Below the pieces are notes generated by a model. The model was not told where the DNA came from. It ran no database searches and saw only the letters and a list, made by a program, of their open reading frames with translations. A DNA stretch of 64,000 bases, taken from NCBI RefSeq assembly GCF_026151205.1, contig NC_087073.1:186001-250000 (forward strand), written 5' to 3'. The position numbers and the translations under genes are program-made. The first letter of the stretch is position 1. The number at the start of each line of letters is the position of its first letter. The stretch comes from Bolinopsis microptera (taxonomy: Eukaryota; Ctenophora; Tentaculata; Lobata; Bolinopsidae). Positions 36,281 through 46,689 of this stretch are shown here, in pieces.

Positions 36281-37439
36281 CAAATACTTTGACCATGAGA
36301 TTGATATTGATATGTATTCTGTATGTAATTATTATGTTGAGTTTGAACTATCATTATCTTGAACAAAATTAGTGCAGAAATATATACTGCACAGCTGTGA
36401 AATCAGTGGAGACCTGATTTAAAGTATCTCCAGAGGTTCCCATGGTTGTCCGGGATATGTAATGATTGGTTCCTAGTTGTCGGAGCTGATTGGATTTACC
36501 AAGCTTGCATGTTAATTAGTTAACTAGGTAAAATTGACAAGTTCCCAGTTGTCCGTCAGCCATACAAATGCCTTCTTCACAACTATTCAATATTATAATT
36601 ACTATATTGTATTGGTGATGAGCAGAACAAATAAATTTATTCTGTGGCGTCATATTTCTAAATGACTCAGTCGCAGTGCCTGAACCTTAATATGGGGCCT
36701 GACTGTGGCCTCAATGTCGCTATGATATTTTGAGCCCAAGCGTTCTCGAAACTCTTTGAACCAAGCAGGATAATGATATCTTAAAAGTCAGTCAGCGAGT
36801 TCGGATGGTATAATCTTGAACCATATTGTTCTGATATCATTCCTTAGAACTTGAGTATCAGTAATTACTATAAGAGTAATTAATCATCATCCAAATAAGA
36901 CAGCAGCGTTTTTGAGCTTTTTATTTTATTTCAAAAGCATTCCAAGTAATTTATATAAGCGCATAGGCATTACATAGCCATATTGATATATTTATTCTGA
37001 ATACATTGTAAAAGATTTGATCTCTATTCAGAATTCATGAAGTTTGAAGGAAATTACTGCAATGCGCGCAATTAGGGAGTGTGCTTTCAGTGGAGATATA
37101 TTTATAACCTGCGCCTATGGAATGATTTGATAGCACTTCTTCTTTTGATTGGTCGGCGTCGACTGTAAGCCTTCCTTGCGGTGGCTTTCACAACGCGTCC
37201 CCATTCTCCAACTCCTGCTGCTAGAGAGAGAGACTCCCAAGTTATATACCATAATCATATTATACATAGATATCGACAACAGACTCCGAGAGTCTTGAAG
37301 TTCTGTTACCACCGCCCCTGGTGCAACCCCTTACGGGTTAACGATGAGGAGACAGGGACTTCCAGGGACGGTCATGGCCTGCTACATGCAACTCGTAGGA
37401 GTATGCAATGTTCCTGTAACGTCACTGTAGACCACTCTT
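36281..37439. other. Noncoding part of copy B
   Basis: Includes the segment to 36558 absent from copy A, then sequence shared with A up to about 37080. A diverged relative of 36900-37130 is present at 59870-60050 and 60958-60975. No gene seen. Confidence 0.5.
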
Positions 37440-38330
37440 CTGTCGTTGTTTTGAGTGTCCGATCCAAAAACCAAATCCTAGGGTACACGAGACGTGGAAG
37501 CCTGTGAGCGTGTTAGAGTCTGTTAAGTGTTAGAGTCCTAGGGCTACACGAGACGTCGTAGCCTGTGAGCGTGTTAAATCCTAGGGTTACACGAGACATG
37601 GTAGCCTGTGAGCGTGTAGACCGCTCCTCTATCGTTGTTTTGAGTGTCCGATCCAAAACCAATTCCTAGGGTACACAAGACGTGGAAGCCTGTGAGCGTG
37701 TTAGAGTCTGTTAAGTGTTAGAGTCCTAGGGTTACACGAGACGTGGAAGCCTGTGAGCGTGTTAAATCCTAAGGTTACACGAGACTTGGTAGCCTGTGAG
37801 CGTGTTAAATCCTGGGGTTACACGAGACGTGGTAGTCTGTGAGCGTGTAGACCGCTCCTCTATCGTTGTTTTGAGTGTCCGATCCAAAACAAAATCCTAG
37901 GGTACACGAGGCGTGGTAGCCTGTAAACGTGTAAAATCCTGGGGTTACACGAGACATGGTAGCCTGTGAGCGTGTAGACTGTAGACCGCTTCTCTATCGT
38001 TGTTTGAGTGTCCGATCCAAAACCAAATCCTAGGGTACACGAGACGTGGAAGCCTGTGAGCGTGTTAGAGTCTGTTAAGTGAGTCCTAGGGTTACACGAG
38101 ACGTGGTAGTCTGTGAGCGTGCTAAATCCTGGGGTTACACGAGACATGGTAGCCTGTGAACGTGTCAAATCCTGGGGTTACACGAAACATGGTAGCCTGT
38201 GAGCGTGTAGACCGCTCCTCTATCGTTGTTTTCAGTGTCCGATCCAAAACCAAATCCTGGGGTTACACGTCATGTGGGGGCCTGTGAGCGTGTTAGTTTC
38301 CTGCGGAAGGTGTTATTTGCCTGTGGGAAA
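37440..38330. repeat. Composite tandem repeat with two interleaved motifs
   Basis: A short unit of about 40-45 bp (TCCTAGGGTTACACGAGACG, GTAGCCTGTGAGCGTG) is repeated in runs. The runs are separated by a second motif, CGTTGTTTTGAGTGTCCGAT followed by CCAAAACCAAAT, at about 37440, 37630, 37861, 37996 and 38221. Unit numbers between these markers differ. Not found in copy A, where the equivalent sequence is unreadable. Confidence 0.85.
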
Positions 38331-39100
38331 AGCGGTTATGCTGCGGTTCTAAGGTTAGTAGAGGCTATTAGAGCCTTTCCTTGTTGTAGAGATGGCTAGT
38401 CCCTTCCTTTACATAGGTTAGAAACACCCATGCACCTCCCGTTCGAGCCACCCACCCCACACCGCGTGGAGGTTCGGTGAGGTTTTTCGTGATAGCACTT
38501 AATGCGACACGTGCATTTTTTTGGAAATCGCGCGCGCATACAATCGGACAATTTAGTTGCGTTCTGTTCTCTTTGCTTTCGTTGAAAGTTTTAATCACCA
38601 GTCATCAGTCATGCGCAACGTTGAGCCGCGATCTATGATCTACGTTGTATTTTTTTTCAGTGTACAATTGCGAATTAATTTTATCGGTTTTATAGGATGG
38701 ATACGTTTTCCGGACAAATGTTTTGCTATTCTCAGAACCCAGTTTCATGTTCTGCACTTAATAGTTTACAAAATTAAACTCTATTTTCTGCTATTATAAC
38801 TGTAAACGAATTATATCAATAGTCAATAGTTTATTAGGCAGACTAGTGGTCCCGTTTTTACTTTTTGACATTCTTCATATTTTGGGGTAATTTTGTTGTT
38901 TCCAAACCACGAATGAAAAATATGATTACTATGTTCATTCTGGCGCATTACCATTATTGTATAAAACATTTCGATACAAAAACACTGTAATATTTAGCAA
39001 TAAATCAAAAAGGAAACACAATTAAATAATAGTAATACTTTGGTTAGTGGGTGAAATTATCTGCAAGTCATAATTACTAGCTTAATATACTTGTACAAAT
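38331..39100. other. Intergenic sequence, copy B
   Basis: AT-rich unique sequence without recognised protein, RNA or repeat. Confidence 0.4.
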
Positions 39101-39180
39101 GTCGCCTCAGTGGCGTAATTGGTTGATAGTCTTGGCCCTTTAACCCGGAGGTTGCGAGTTCGAATCCCAGTTGGGTCAAA
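39101..39180 (+). ncRNA. tRNA-like sequence, probable SINE head or tRNA relic
   Basis: Contains an A-box-like TGGCGTAATTGG at 39111-39122 and a B-box-like AGTTCGAATCC at 39157-39167, with spacing right for RNA polymerase III promoters. The T-stem (GCGAG against CCCAG) and acceptor stem do not pair well, so it does not look like a working tRNA gene. A SINE head or a tRNA pseudogene fits better. No A-tail or target duplication was identified. Confidence 0.5.
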
Positions 39181-39302
39181 ATTTCGAAAATCGTCAATTA
39201 TTTCATATGAAATCAATAGCCACACATTAAAGGCTTGTGTATACATGTTTCTGAAAAATAGAACTAGTCACCCACCAACGTTATTACACAGTAATATAAA
39301 AT

Positions 39303-41519
39303 TTAATGCCATATAATACGAGCAAAGCTACTCAGTTTACGTAACAAAGGTAACATGTGAGGTGCATCGTCTAATGTTTCACCCTCCCCTGGGAATATAA
39401 CAACAGAGCAGTAAACACGTGCTCTGGATAACGTTAAGTAAAGTGTAGTCAGGTCCTCCACCTCCACACTGTACCTCCTCACTGTGTACAGTACTATTAC
39501 AGCTGGCCACTGAGCAGAATAACTAGCCCCACCGTTACACACTGCAATCTTACTATCAGTGTTAACACATCTCATATCAACACTGTCCTTAACTAGTGAC
39601 CTTACACTACTAGTGACATCAGTAACTATACCTATATCAGAATAATTTAATCCATCCGTAGCACACAATATATCTAATTCATTATTAAATACATGCATAA
39701 TACTAGTAACATTGTAATCATTAAACACATGCATGACAGGTAATGTACCGTGTATGAAGTGTCCTTGTAATTGTGTAGGTAAAATCATATCTAATACATC
39801 AGGTATTTCTGAATATAATTCTCTTAATTGTTCTCGTATTACACGTAGGATGTCAGATAAATCACATGTATTTCTAAGGCTCATTGATAAACGTACCAAC
39901 TGAGTGGATGATAGTTTGAAAGTTATCATTCTTAGTTTGTCAATTAAGTCCTGTTTACTAAAACTCCAATAACCCTGTGCCATGTCACATGCAACCCTGA
40001 CAGAGTACTTTAATAATAACAACTTGTCCATCAGCACACTACACTCCTCAGTTTCACTGTAATATAATAACTCCTGTATATCATCAATAAATATGTGACA
40101 GTTGGTCACAGCACTGATTGTATCTGTTAAGTTCTGTATATCCCCACTTGTTATCTCTACAATGATAACTTTACACTCACTCTCTGATATTAGAGTAACT
40201 AGTTCTGTGACAGTGAGGTCAGACATGCTGGTCTCTTGATATCCTACACTTGCTTTTTCTAATGCACGCTGATAAAGCTGACAGTTATTACCTTCACCGC
40301 CGAATTTGAATAACACAACTTTATTGTCCTCATTAAGTTGTACAAGTTTGATTATTCGACCGCAAAGTATCACACTTTTCCCCGCTCCAGCGGGTCCATT
40401 AATCCACAACAGATTCTCGCTTGATTCGAACGCTTTACATTGTTCTACTGTCAGGTTCTCCACCTCAACGAAGTTTCTGATAACATCAGGAGCTGTTACA
40501 ACTCCAGGATTCGGTACACGATTCTTCCCTTTTTTTGGTAAAAATGTAAATTTTCCTGATCTGAGCCGTTCATCAATGTTTAATATGCAGTTTGCTAAAC
40601 TACATTTCGATTGATCGCAGTTTTTATCGGTAGCCCAGATAGCGAGTAACATATTTCTAACTTTCTGAAAGGCATCATGATTAATTCTTGTATCTTGAGC
40701 TATTGTTGCGTTGTTATTCCACCAAAAACCAAAATTTGATAAGTCCTCGTCTGATGAGATGTCAAAACCGAGAGAAATAATTTTGCTCTTCTTCAGGGCT
40801 GGTTCCTCTGATGTTCCTGCAGTTATGGGTTCCCTATTATTGTTATCGTTGATCTTGTTACCATCGACAATGTCCTCATGAAATATCACAGTTGATAATT
40901 CTGAATCGCTTAGCTGAAGTTTTGTATCTTCACTAGCCTGGAACTGTCCTTTAAATTGATTACTGAAATTAGGATACGCAGTGAACTGCCGGATAGTTAT
41001 GTCCTTGTCTATACATTGAATCAGAGATTCTATCTTCTTTCTCTGGTCAACCGATTTTGTGAACGTACCAGATAATGCTCGGAAATGATTTTCCTTGTCA
41101 ACCGCAACATCATCGATTTCAATGTGCGACATGTTCTTAACTTCGATTATAACAATGGAGCCTGGACATAAAATTAAAAAATCACATTCCCCTTCCTTAT
41201 TCGACGAGTTCTTGCACCCTTTGCACGTCTTTTTGTCCCGCAAATGACTCTGATCACACAAACAATATTGGTGGTGCGTGAATTCAAAGTTATGAAGAAC
41301 GACGATCATACCGTCCGGTAATTTCTCCAATGCCCTATACACCATAACTTCGGCCTCATAATCAGACTGACGTTTTCGTTGGTCTCTGAAACCACTACTT
41401 TCCGGGTACCTGTCTATATACGTCTGATCTGGAGCTCTTGGCAGCATAGTGGGTCGTTTGTCATCAGAGGTGCAGAACTTGAGGAATATTTCTTGTCCGT
41501 TCTTTAAATAGTTGTCCAT
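39303..41519 (-). CDS. NERD nuclease-SF1 helicase protein, copy B (full length)
   Basis: Single-exon frame of 738 residues with ATG in a strong context (A at -3, G at +4). The N-terminal NERD-type PD-(D/E)XK module has YEAEVMVYRAL, D in ECDFLIL and E-x-K in IIEVKN, with a CLC/CKGC cysteine cluster between. A 43-residue insert absent from copy A has acidic ends and a basic core (ALKKSK) that could be a nuclear localisation signal. The helicase part has GPAGAGKS, IFIDDIQ, DMAQ, SLRNT, AQWPAVIVL and the full terminal motif LSRAR, then about 37 residues. NERD domains fused to UvrD-like or DUF2075-like helicases are known mainly from microbes. Intactness of both frames over so many codons suggests selection or recent duplication. 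The cellular role is unknown; antiviral or DNA-processing function is inference. Confidence 0.9.
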   Translation of the reverse strand: MDNYLKNGQEIFLKFCTSDDKRPTMLPRAPDQTYIDRYPESSGFRDQRKRQSDYEAEVMVYRALEKLPDGMIVVLHNFEFTHHQYCLCDQSHLRDKKTCKGCKNSSNKEGECDFLILCPGSIVIIEVKNMSHIEIDDVAVDKENHFRALSGTFTKSVDQRKKIESLIQCIDKDITIRQFTAYPNFSNQFKGQFQASEDTKLQLSDSELSTVIFHEDIVDGNKINDNNNREPITAGTSEEPALKKSKIISLGFDISSDEDLSNFGFWWNNNATIAQDTRINHDAFQKVRNMLLAIWATDKNCDQSKCSLANCILNIDERLRSGKFTFLPKKGKNRVPNPGVVTAPDVIRNFVEVENLTVEQCKAFESSENLLWINGPAGAGKSVILCGRIIKLVQLNEDNKVVLFKFGGEGNNCQLYQRALEKASVGYQETSMSDLTVTELVTLISESECKVIIVEITSGDIQNLTDTISAVTNCHIFIDDIQELLYYSETEECSVLMDKLLLLKYSVRVACDMAQGYWSFSKQDLIDKLRMITFKLSSTQLVRLSMSLRNTCDLSDILRVIREQLRELYSEIPDVLDMILPTQLQGHFIHGTLPVMHVFNDYNVTSIMHVFNNELDILCATDGLNYSDIGIVTDVTSSVRSLVKDSVDMRCVNTDSKIAVCNGGASYSAQWPAVIVLYTVRRYSVEVEDLTTLYLTLSRARVYCSVVIFPGEGETLDDAPHMLPLLRKLSSFARIIWH

Positions 41520-41573
41520 TGTTCAGTAAATCAAGATATTCTGAGATAAATGAAACTGTTATAAGTTTAAAGC

Positions 41574-41581
41574 TATTTATA
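41574..41581 (-). promoter_or_regulatory. Possible TATA box of NERD-helicase B
   Basis: TATAAATA on the minus strand, about 55 bases before the start codon, inside the palindrome AGCTATTTATAGCT. The spacing would put transcription start about 25 bases before the ATG. Copy A has changed here and has TTATATAA nearer the gene. Confidence 0.3.
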
Positions 41582-42840
41582 GCTTTAAAAAGTATAAGTA
41601 GTAATCATAATTTGTAAATGAGATGAGGCACCGCAGGTGTTCAGGATAAAGTACGAGTTTGATTAAGGGGAGTTGTGAGAGGTCGAGTATTACGTACATA
41701 TTATTACCTTAATATTGAAGATAAATGTTGATCTTTAGTAGGAAAATATCGGAAACGCAGCTTAATCTCTGACCGGACTCTGGTACCTAAAATATAATAT
41801 CCTGTCAATTATTGCGAGCAATGTAGTTCATTTTTTGATAAGATTGGACTACTGATGTGTGGGCTGGAATATTTTAAATTATTGTTTAGGATGGAGAATG
41901 AGGAGCCGTATAATAGGGATGACTATTAGTCTAGATTAAAGACTTATATTGGAATATCAACTTCAAGATCTTGTAAAACAGTCAAGTGTTAGTAAACATA
42001 CATATTCTTACCTTGATATCCCGAGATCGAGGTTGTTCTATTTCTAATTTAGAAAGAAATTGGAATACGCTGCTTGATCGCTTAACTGATTCTGGTACCT
42101 AAAATATAACATCTTGTTACTCACTGAGCACTGATACGAGCACTGATATGAGCAGGTTAATCATTTTGTGATTGAATATCATGCAATACAAATACAAAAT
42201 ATGAGAATAACTCGTATAATAGAATTTTGAAAATAATACAGAGAGGCTTTAAAAATGCCAACGATGATAAAGAGTTGTAAATCAAAGAATTAACCTGAAG
42301 TGTGCACTAGGTTCCTCTCGAGAGTTAGCAGTGATTACACAGTTAGGAAGTAGATTGAATATCTCAGTACTGAAGCGTGTCTCCAAACAATATATTCTGT
42401 TTTCAACACTGCTGCCTGTAAATGTATGCGAACATAATGATCAGCCATTAAGTGTACATCTAATTAAAAGGAGATCGATTCTAATTTTATACATATATTA
42501 TTATTATATCGCCCGATGGTATAGCGGGCTCCCGCTATATCAGCGGGCTGTAACAGCGGGATATATCAGGTCTTCTAACTCGCGGGCTGCAAGGGCCTGC
42601 TGGTGCAAATATAGCCCGCTGGTGGATATACTATACATATTGCATGACGTTTTAACTCAGAATTTGACTCAACATATTTGATAACACCTACCAAATTAAT
42701 ATCGACGCTGCGGATAATTAAGTTGGTAAATCAGAGGAACACAATGAAAAAACGAGGGTTTACAAACTAGAGAGAACAGAGGGTTGATCACACGACATTA
42801 TTAGATTATAGATGTAGAGTAATGTAATGAAATGGATGAG
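41582..42840. other. Upstream region of NERD-helicase B, noncoding
   Basis: Matches copy A except for about 340 extra bases between about 42194 and 42540. The GCGGGCT words at 42530-42620 form inverted pairs (TATAGCGGGCTCCCGCTATA). The block lies between TCATGCAATA (42178) and its inverse (about 42643), possibly a small inverted-repeat element trimmed in copy A. Confidence 0.45.
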
Positions 42841-42970
42841 TCACCGGTCACGTGGTGTCACATGGTGTCACGTGGTACTGTCACATGGTGTCACGTGGTA
42901 CTGTCACGTGGTACTGTCACGTGGTGTCACGTGGTGTCACGTGGTACTGTCACGTGGTGTCACGTGGTGC
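42841..42970. repeat. TGTCACGTGGT minisatellite, copy B
   Basis: Same 11-13 bp CACGTG-containing units as at 15872-15951, in greater number. Confidence 0.85.
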
Positions 42971-43114
42971 GCTGCAATGAGTTTCAGGATATCATGTTAC
43001 TCTGCAATCTCTGCTAGAATGTGGGTTCTACAAATGGCAGTAGTACTAAAAATTATGTCATCTTTAATCATGTTTTCTCACAACTGATCGTGGCCACGAG
43101 TTTATTATTATCAA

Positions 43115-43558
43115 CTAGTGTAACCCGTGCCTTCGGCCGGGAATTTACTGTCACAGTTGCAATGTAAAAGTATACAACCGCATTATATATTTGATATCAC
43201 GCATAATGCTGTCTTATGAAAGTATGAAATCTCCCTACAGTTAAAACAAAGCGGCCGCAAGAGTGAGCTCTGATATTACGTGGGGCTACACTAATTACGG
43301 TACATGTTATCCTCCTCGTTCTCTCTCCCATCCATTTATGTCACATTTCTGGAACAAAATCATCAATTAAACCACTTACCACCGGCCGATTTTTATAAAA
43401 TTTTCTTATGGGTTTCATCAGAGTTTTGTCGGCACTATACCGAAAAAACCAGTCCCGTAACTATTACCGTTTTTTTGTATAACTGTTCGGAAATTACACA
43501 CAGACACACAGACACACAGACACACAGACACACACACATTCTGGTGTTATTAAGTTGA
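43115..43558. mobile_element. 444-bp insertion present only in copy B
   Basis: Copy A reads TTATCAATTATGATG at 16087-16101 without interruption. Copy B has the same bases split around this segment. It begins CTAGTGTAACCCGTGCCTTC with a CCGTGCCTTCGGCCGGG hairpin-like start and ends with a CACACAGA microsatellite (43495-43540) and TTCTGGTGTTATTAAG. A simple-repeat 3' end suggests a short retroelement, but no frame, tail or clear target duplication confirms this. Confidence 0.6.
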
Positions 43559-43618
43559 TTATGATGAATTGAAATCTTGCGTGAGTCAGATTGTTATGTA
43601 CATCCTGAGCTGAGTTAA

Positions 43619-43791
43619 TGCTGTTAAATCCTGTGTAGATGCTGTGTCAGTAGCTGTATCACGTGTAGCTAATCTGCTGTTAAATCCTGTGTAGATGCTG
43701 TGTCAGTAGCTGTATCACGTGTAGCTAATCTGCTGTTAAATCCTGTGTAGATGCTGTGTCAGTAGCTGTATCACGTGTAGCTTATCTGCTG
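43619..43791. repeat. 56-bp VNTR, about 3 copies, copy B
   Basis: Same unit as 16157-17735 but with only three repeats. Confidence 0.95.
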
Positions 43792-43894
43792 CTGCTCATT
43801 TAATAGATAACGTATTCTACGTCTGATATTACACCTCTTCCAACCGAACCGTCAGTATTATTATTGCGAAACTCACTCCCCTACGTCATCACTA

Positions 43895-44375
43895 CAAAGG
43901 TGAAATATTGATATGATACACGTAGGGGCGTACAATCCCTACAAAGGTGAAATATTGATATGAAGAGAAGGGGCGTACAATCCCTACAAAGGTGAAATAT
44001 TGATATGAAAAGAAGGGGCGTACAATCCCTACAAAGGTTAAATATTGATATGATACACGTAGGGGCGTACAATACCTACAAAGGTGAAATATTGATATGA
44101 AGAGAAGGGGCGTACAATCCCTACAAAGGTGAAATATTGATATGAAGAGAAGGGGCGTACAATCCCTACAAAGGTGAAATATTGATATGAAAAGAAGGGG
44201 CGTACAATCACTACAAAGGTGAAATATTGATATGATACACGTAGGGGCGTACAATCCCTACAAAGGTTAAATATTGATATGATACACGTAGGGGCGTACA
44301 ATCCCTACAAAGGTGAAATATTGATATGAAGAGAAGGGGCGTACAATCCCTACAAGGTGAAATATTGATATGAAA
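43895..44375. repeat. 45/47-bp VNTR, about 10 copies, only in copy B
   Basis: The unit has GGGGCGTACAATCCCTACAA, AGGTGAAATATTGATATGA and an ending that alternates between AGAGAA (45 bp) and TACACGTA (47 bp). Copy A keeps a single related unit near 17830. Stop-free stretches on the minus strand are a product of the repeat. Confidence 0.93.
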
Positions 44376-44576
44376 AGAATTGTGAAATGAGTGCTTTTGC
44401 AGTGCCCAAGATGGCATTAGAGTTTACTTTAAGTTACAATGTTTGCTTATATACAGTGTATAATGTTGTTCTATAATAATACAATGTACATTCATAGTGT
44501 AGCCATTTACTTCGTTGGAAATCTCCAATTTTGGACAAGAATGGTATGGCACCTCCCAACAAATATTATATGTTAA

Positions 44577-46573
44577 TTATGCCTCGTTACGTATATCTAC
44601 ATAATGCAAGCGAGATGAATTATGCCTCGTTACGTATATCTACATAATGCAAGCGACATGAATTATGCCTCGTTACGTATATCTACATAATGCAAGCGAG
44701 ATGAATTATGCCTCGTTACGTATATCTACATAATGCAAGCGAGATGAATTATGCCTCGTTACGTATATCTACATAATGCAAGCGAGATGAATTATGCCTC
44801 GTTACGTATATCTACATAATGCAAGCGAGATGAATTATGCCTCGTTACGTATATCTACATAATGCAAGCGAGATGAATTATGCCTCGTTACGTATATCTA
44901 CATAATGCAAGCGAGATGAATTATGCCTCGTTACGTATATCTACAATATAATGCAAGCGAGATGAATTATGCCTCGTTACGTATATCTACATAATGCAAG
45001 CGAGATGAATTATGCCTCGTTACGTATATCTACATAATGCAAGCGAGATGAATTATGCCTCGTTACGTATATCTACATAATGCAAGCGAGATGAATTATG
45101 CCTCGTTACATATATCTACATAATGCAAGCGAGATGAATTATGCCTCGTTACGTATATCTACATAATGCAAGCGAGATGAATTATGCCTCGTTACGTATA
45201 TCTACATAATGCAAGCGAGATGAATTATGCCTCGTTACGTATATCTACATAATGCAAGCGAGATGAATTATGCCTCGTTACGTATATCTACATAATGCAA
45301 GCGAGATGAATTATGCCTCGTTACGTATATCTACATAATGCAAGCGAGATGAATTATGCCTCGTTACGTATATCTACATAATGCAAGCGAGATGAATTAT
45401 GCCTGGTTACGTATATCTACATAATGCAAGCGAGATGAATTATGCCTCGTTACGTATATCTACATAATGCAAGCGAGATGAATTATGCCTCGTTACGTAT
45501 ATCTACATAATGCAAGCGAGATGAATTATGCCTCGTTACGTATATCTACATAATGCAAGCGAGATGAATTATGCCTCGTTACGTATATCTACATAATGCA
45601 AGCGAGATGAATTATGCCTCGTTACGTATATCTACATAATGCAAGCGAGATGAATTACGCCTCGTTACGTATATCTACATTATGCAAGCGAGATGAATTA
45701 CGCCTCGTTACGTATATCTACATTATGCAAGCGAGATGAATTATGCCTCGTTACGTATATCTACATAATGCAAGCGAGATGAATTATGCCTCGTTACATA
45801 TATCTACATAATGCAAGCGAGATGAATTATGCCTCGTTACGTATATCTACATAATGCAAGCGAGATGAATTATGCCTCGTTACGTATATCTACATAATGC
45901 AAGCGAGATGAATTATGCCTCGTTACGTATATCTACATAATGCAAGCGAGATGAATTACGCCTCGTTACGTATATCTACATTATGCAAGCGAGATGAATT
46001 ATGCCTCGTTACGTATATCTACATAATGCAAGCGAGATGAATTATGCCTCGTTACATATATCTACATAATGCAAGCGAGATGAATTATGCCTCGTTACGT
46101 ATATCTACATAATGCAAGCGAGATGAATTATGCCTCGTTACGTATATCTACATAATGCAAGCGAGATGAATTATGCCTCGTTACGTATATCTACATAATG
46201 CAAGCGAGATGAATTATGCCTCATTACGTATATCTACATAATGCAAGCGAGATGAATTATGCCTCGTTACGTTTATCTACATAATGCAAGCGAGATGAAT
46301 TATGCCTCGTTACGTATATCTACATAATGCAAGCGAGATGAATTATGCCTGGTTACGTATATCTACATAATGCAAGCGAGATGAATTATGCCTCGTTACG
46401 TATATCTACATAATGCAAGCGAGATGAATTATGCCTCGTTACGTATATCTACATAATGCAAGCGAGATGAATTATGCCTCGTTACGTATATCTACATAAT
46501 GCAAGCGAGATGAATTATGCCTCGTTACGTATATCTACGTAATGCAAGCGAGATGAATTATGCCTCGTTACGT
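44577..46573. repeat. 43-bp satellite, copy B, left block
   Basis: About 46 units of the same 43-bp family as in copy A, with variants such as GCCTGGTTACG, TTACATATATC and TACATTATGC. Interrupted at 46574 by the gypsy element. Confidence 0.97.
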
Positions 46574-46659
46574 TGTTATGATTGTTACTAACGATGTTAC
46601 TTATCTTAGCATGGAGCTTTAGCTCACTCTTATTACAAAGGTAAGAGCAAGTCATTTCA
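46574..46659 (+). repeat. 5' LTR, 86 bp
   Basis: Starts TGTTATGATTG and ends CATTTCA, with the usual TG...CA boundaries. Identical to the 3' LTR. One base later comes TGGTGACAGAAGTG, which may be the primer-binding site because it begins with TGG; the tRNA is not assigned. AAAGGTAAGA at 46637-46646 resembles a splice donor. Confidence 0.93.
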
Positions 46660-46689
46660 TTGGTGACAGAAGTGAATACGAACGACGCT

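Noticed and set aside
39101-39180. Working tRNA gene
   Set aside because: A and B boxes are present, but the T-stem and acceptor stem do not pair.
43881-44417. Minus-strand frames with repeated Cys/Phe/Ile words
   Set aside because: Products of the 45/47-bp VNTR; the frames shift between the two unit lengths.
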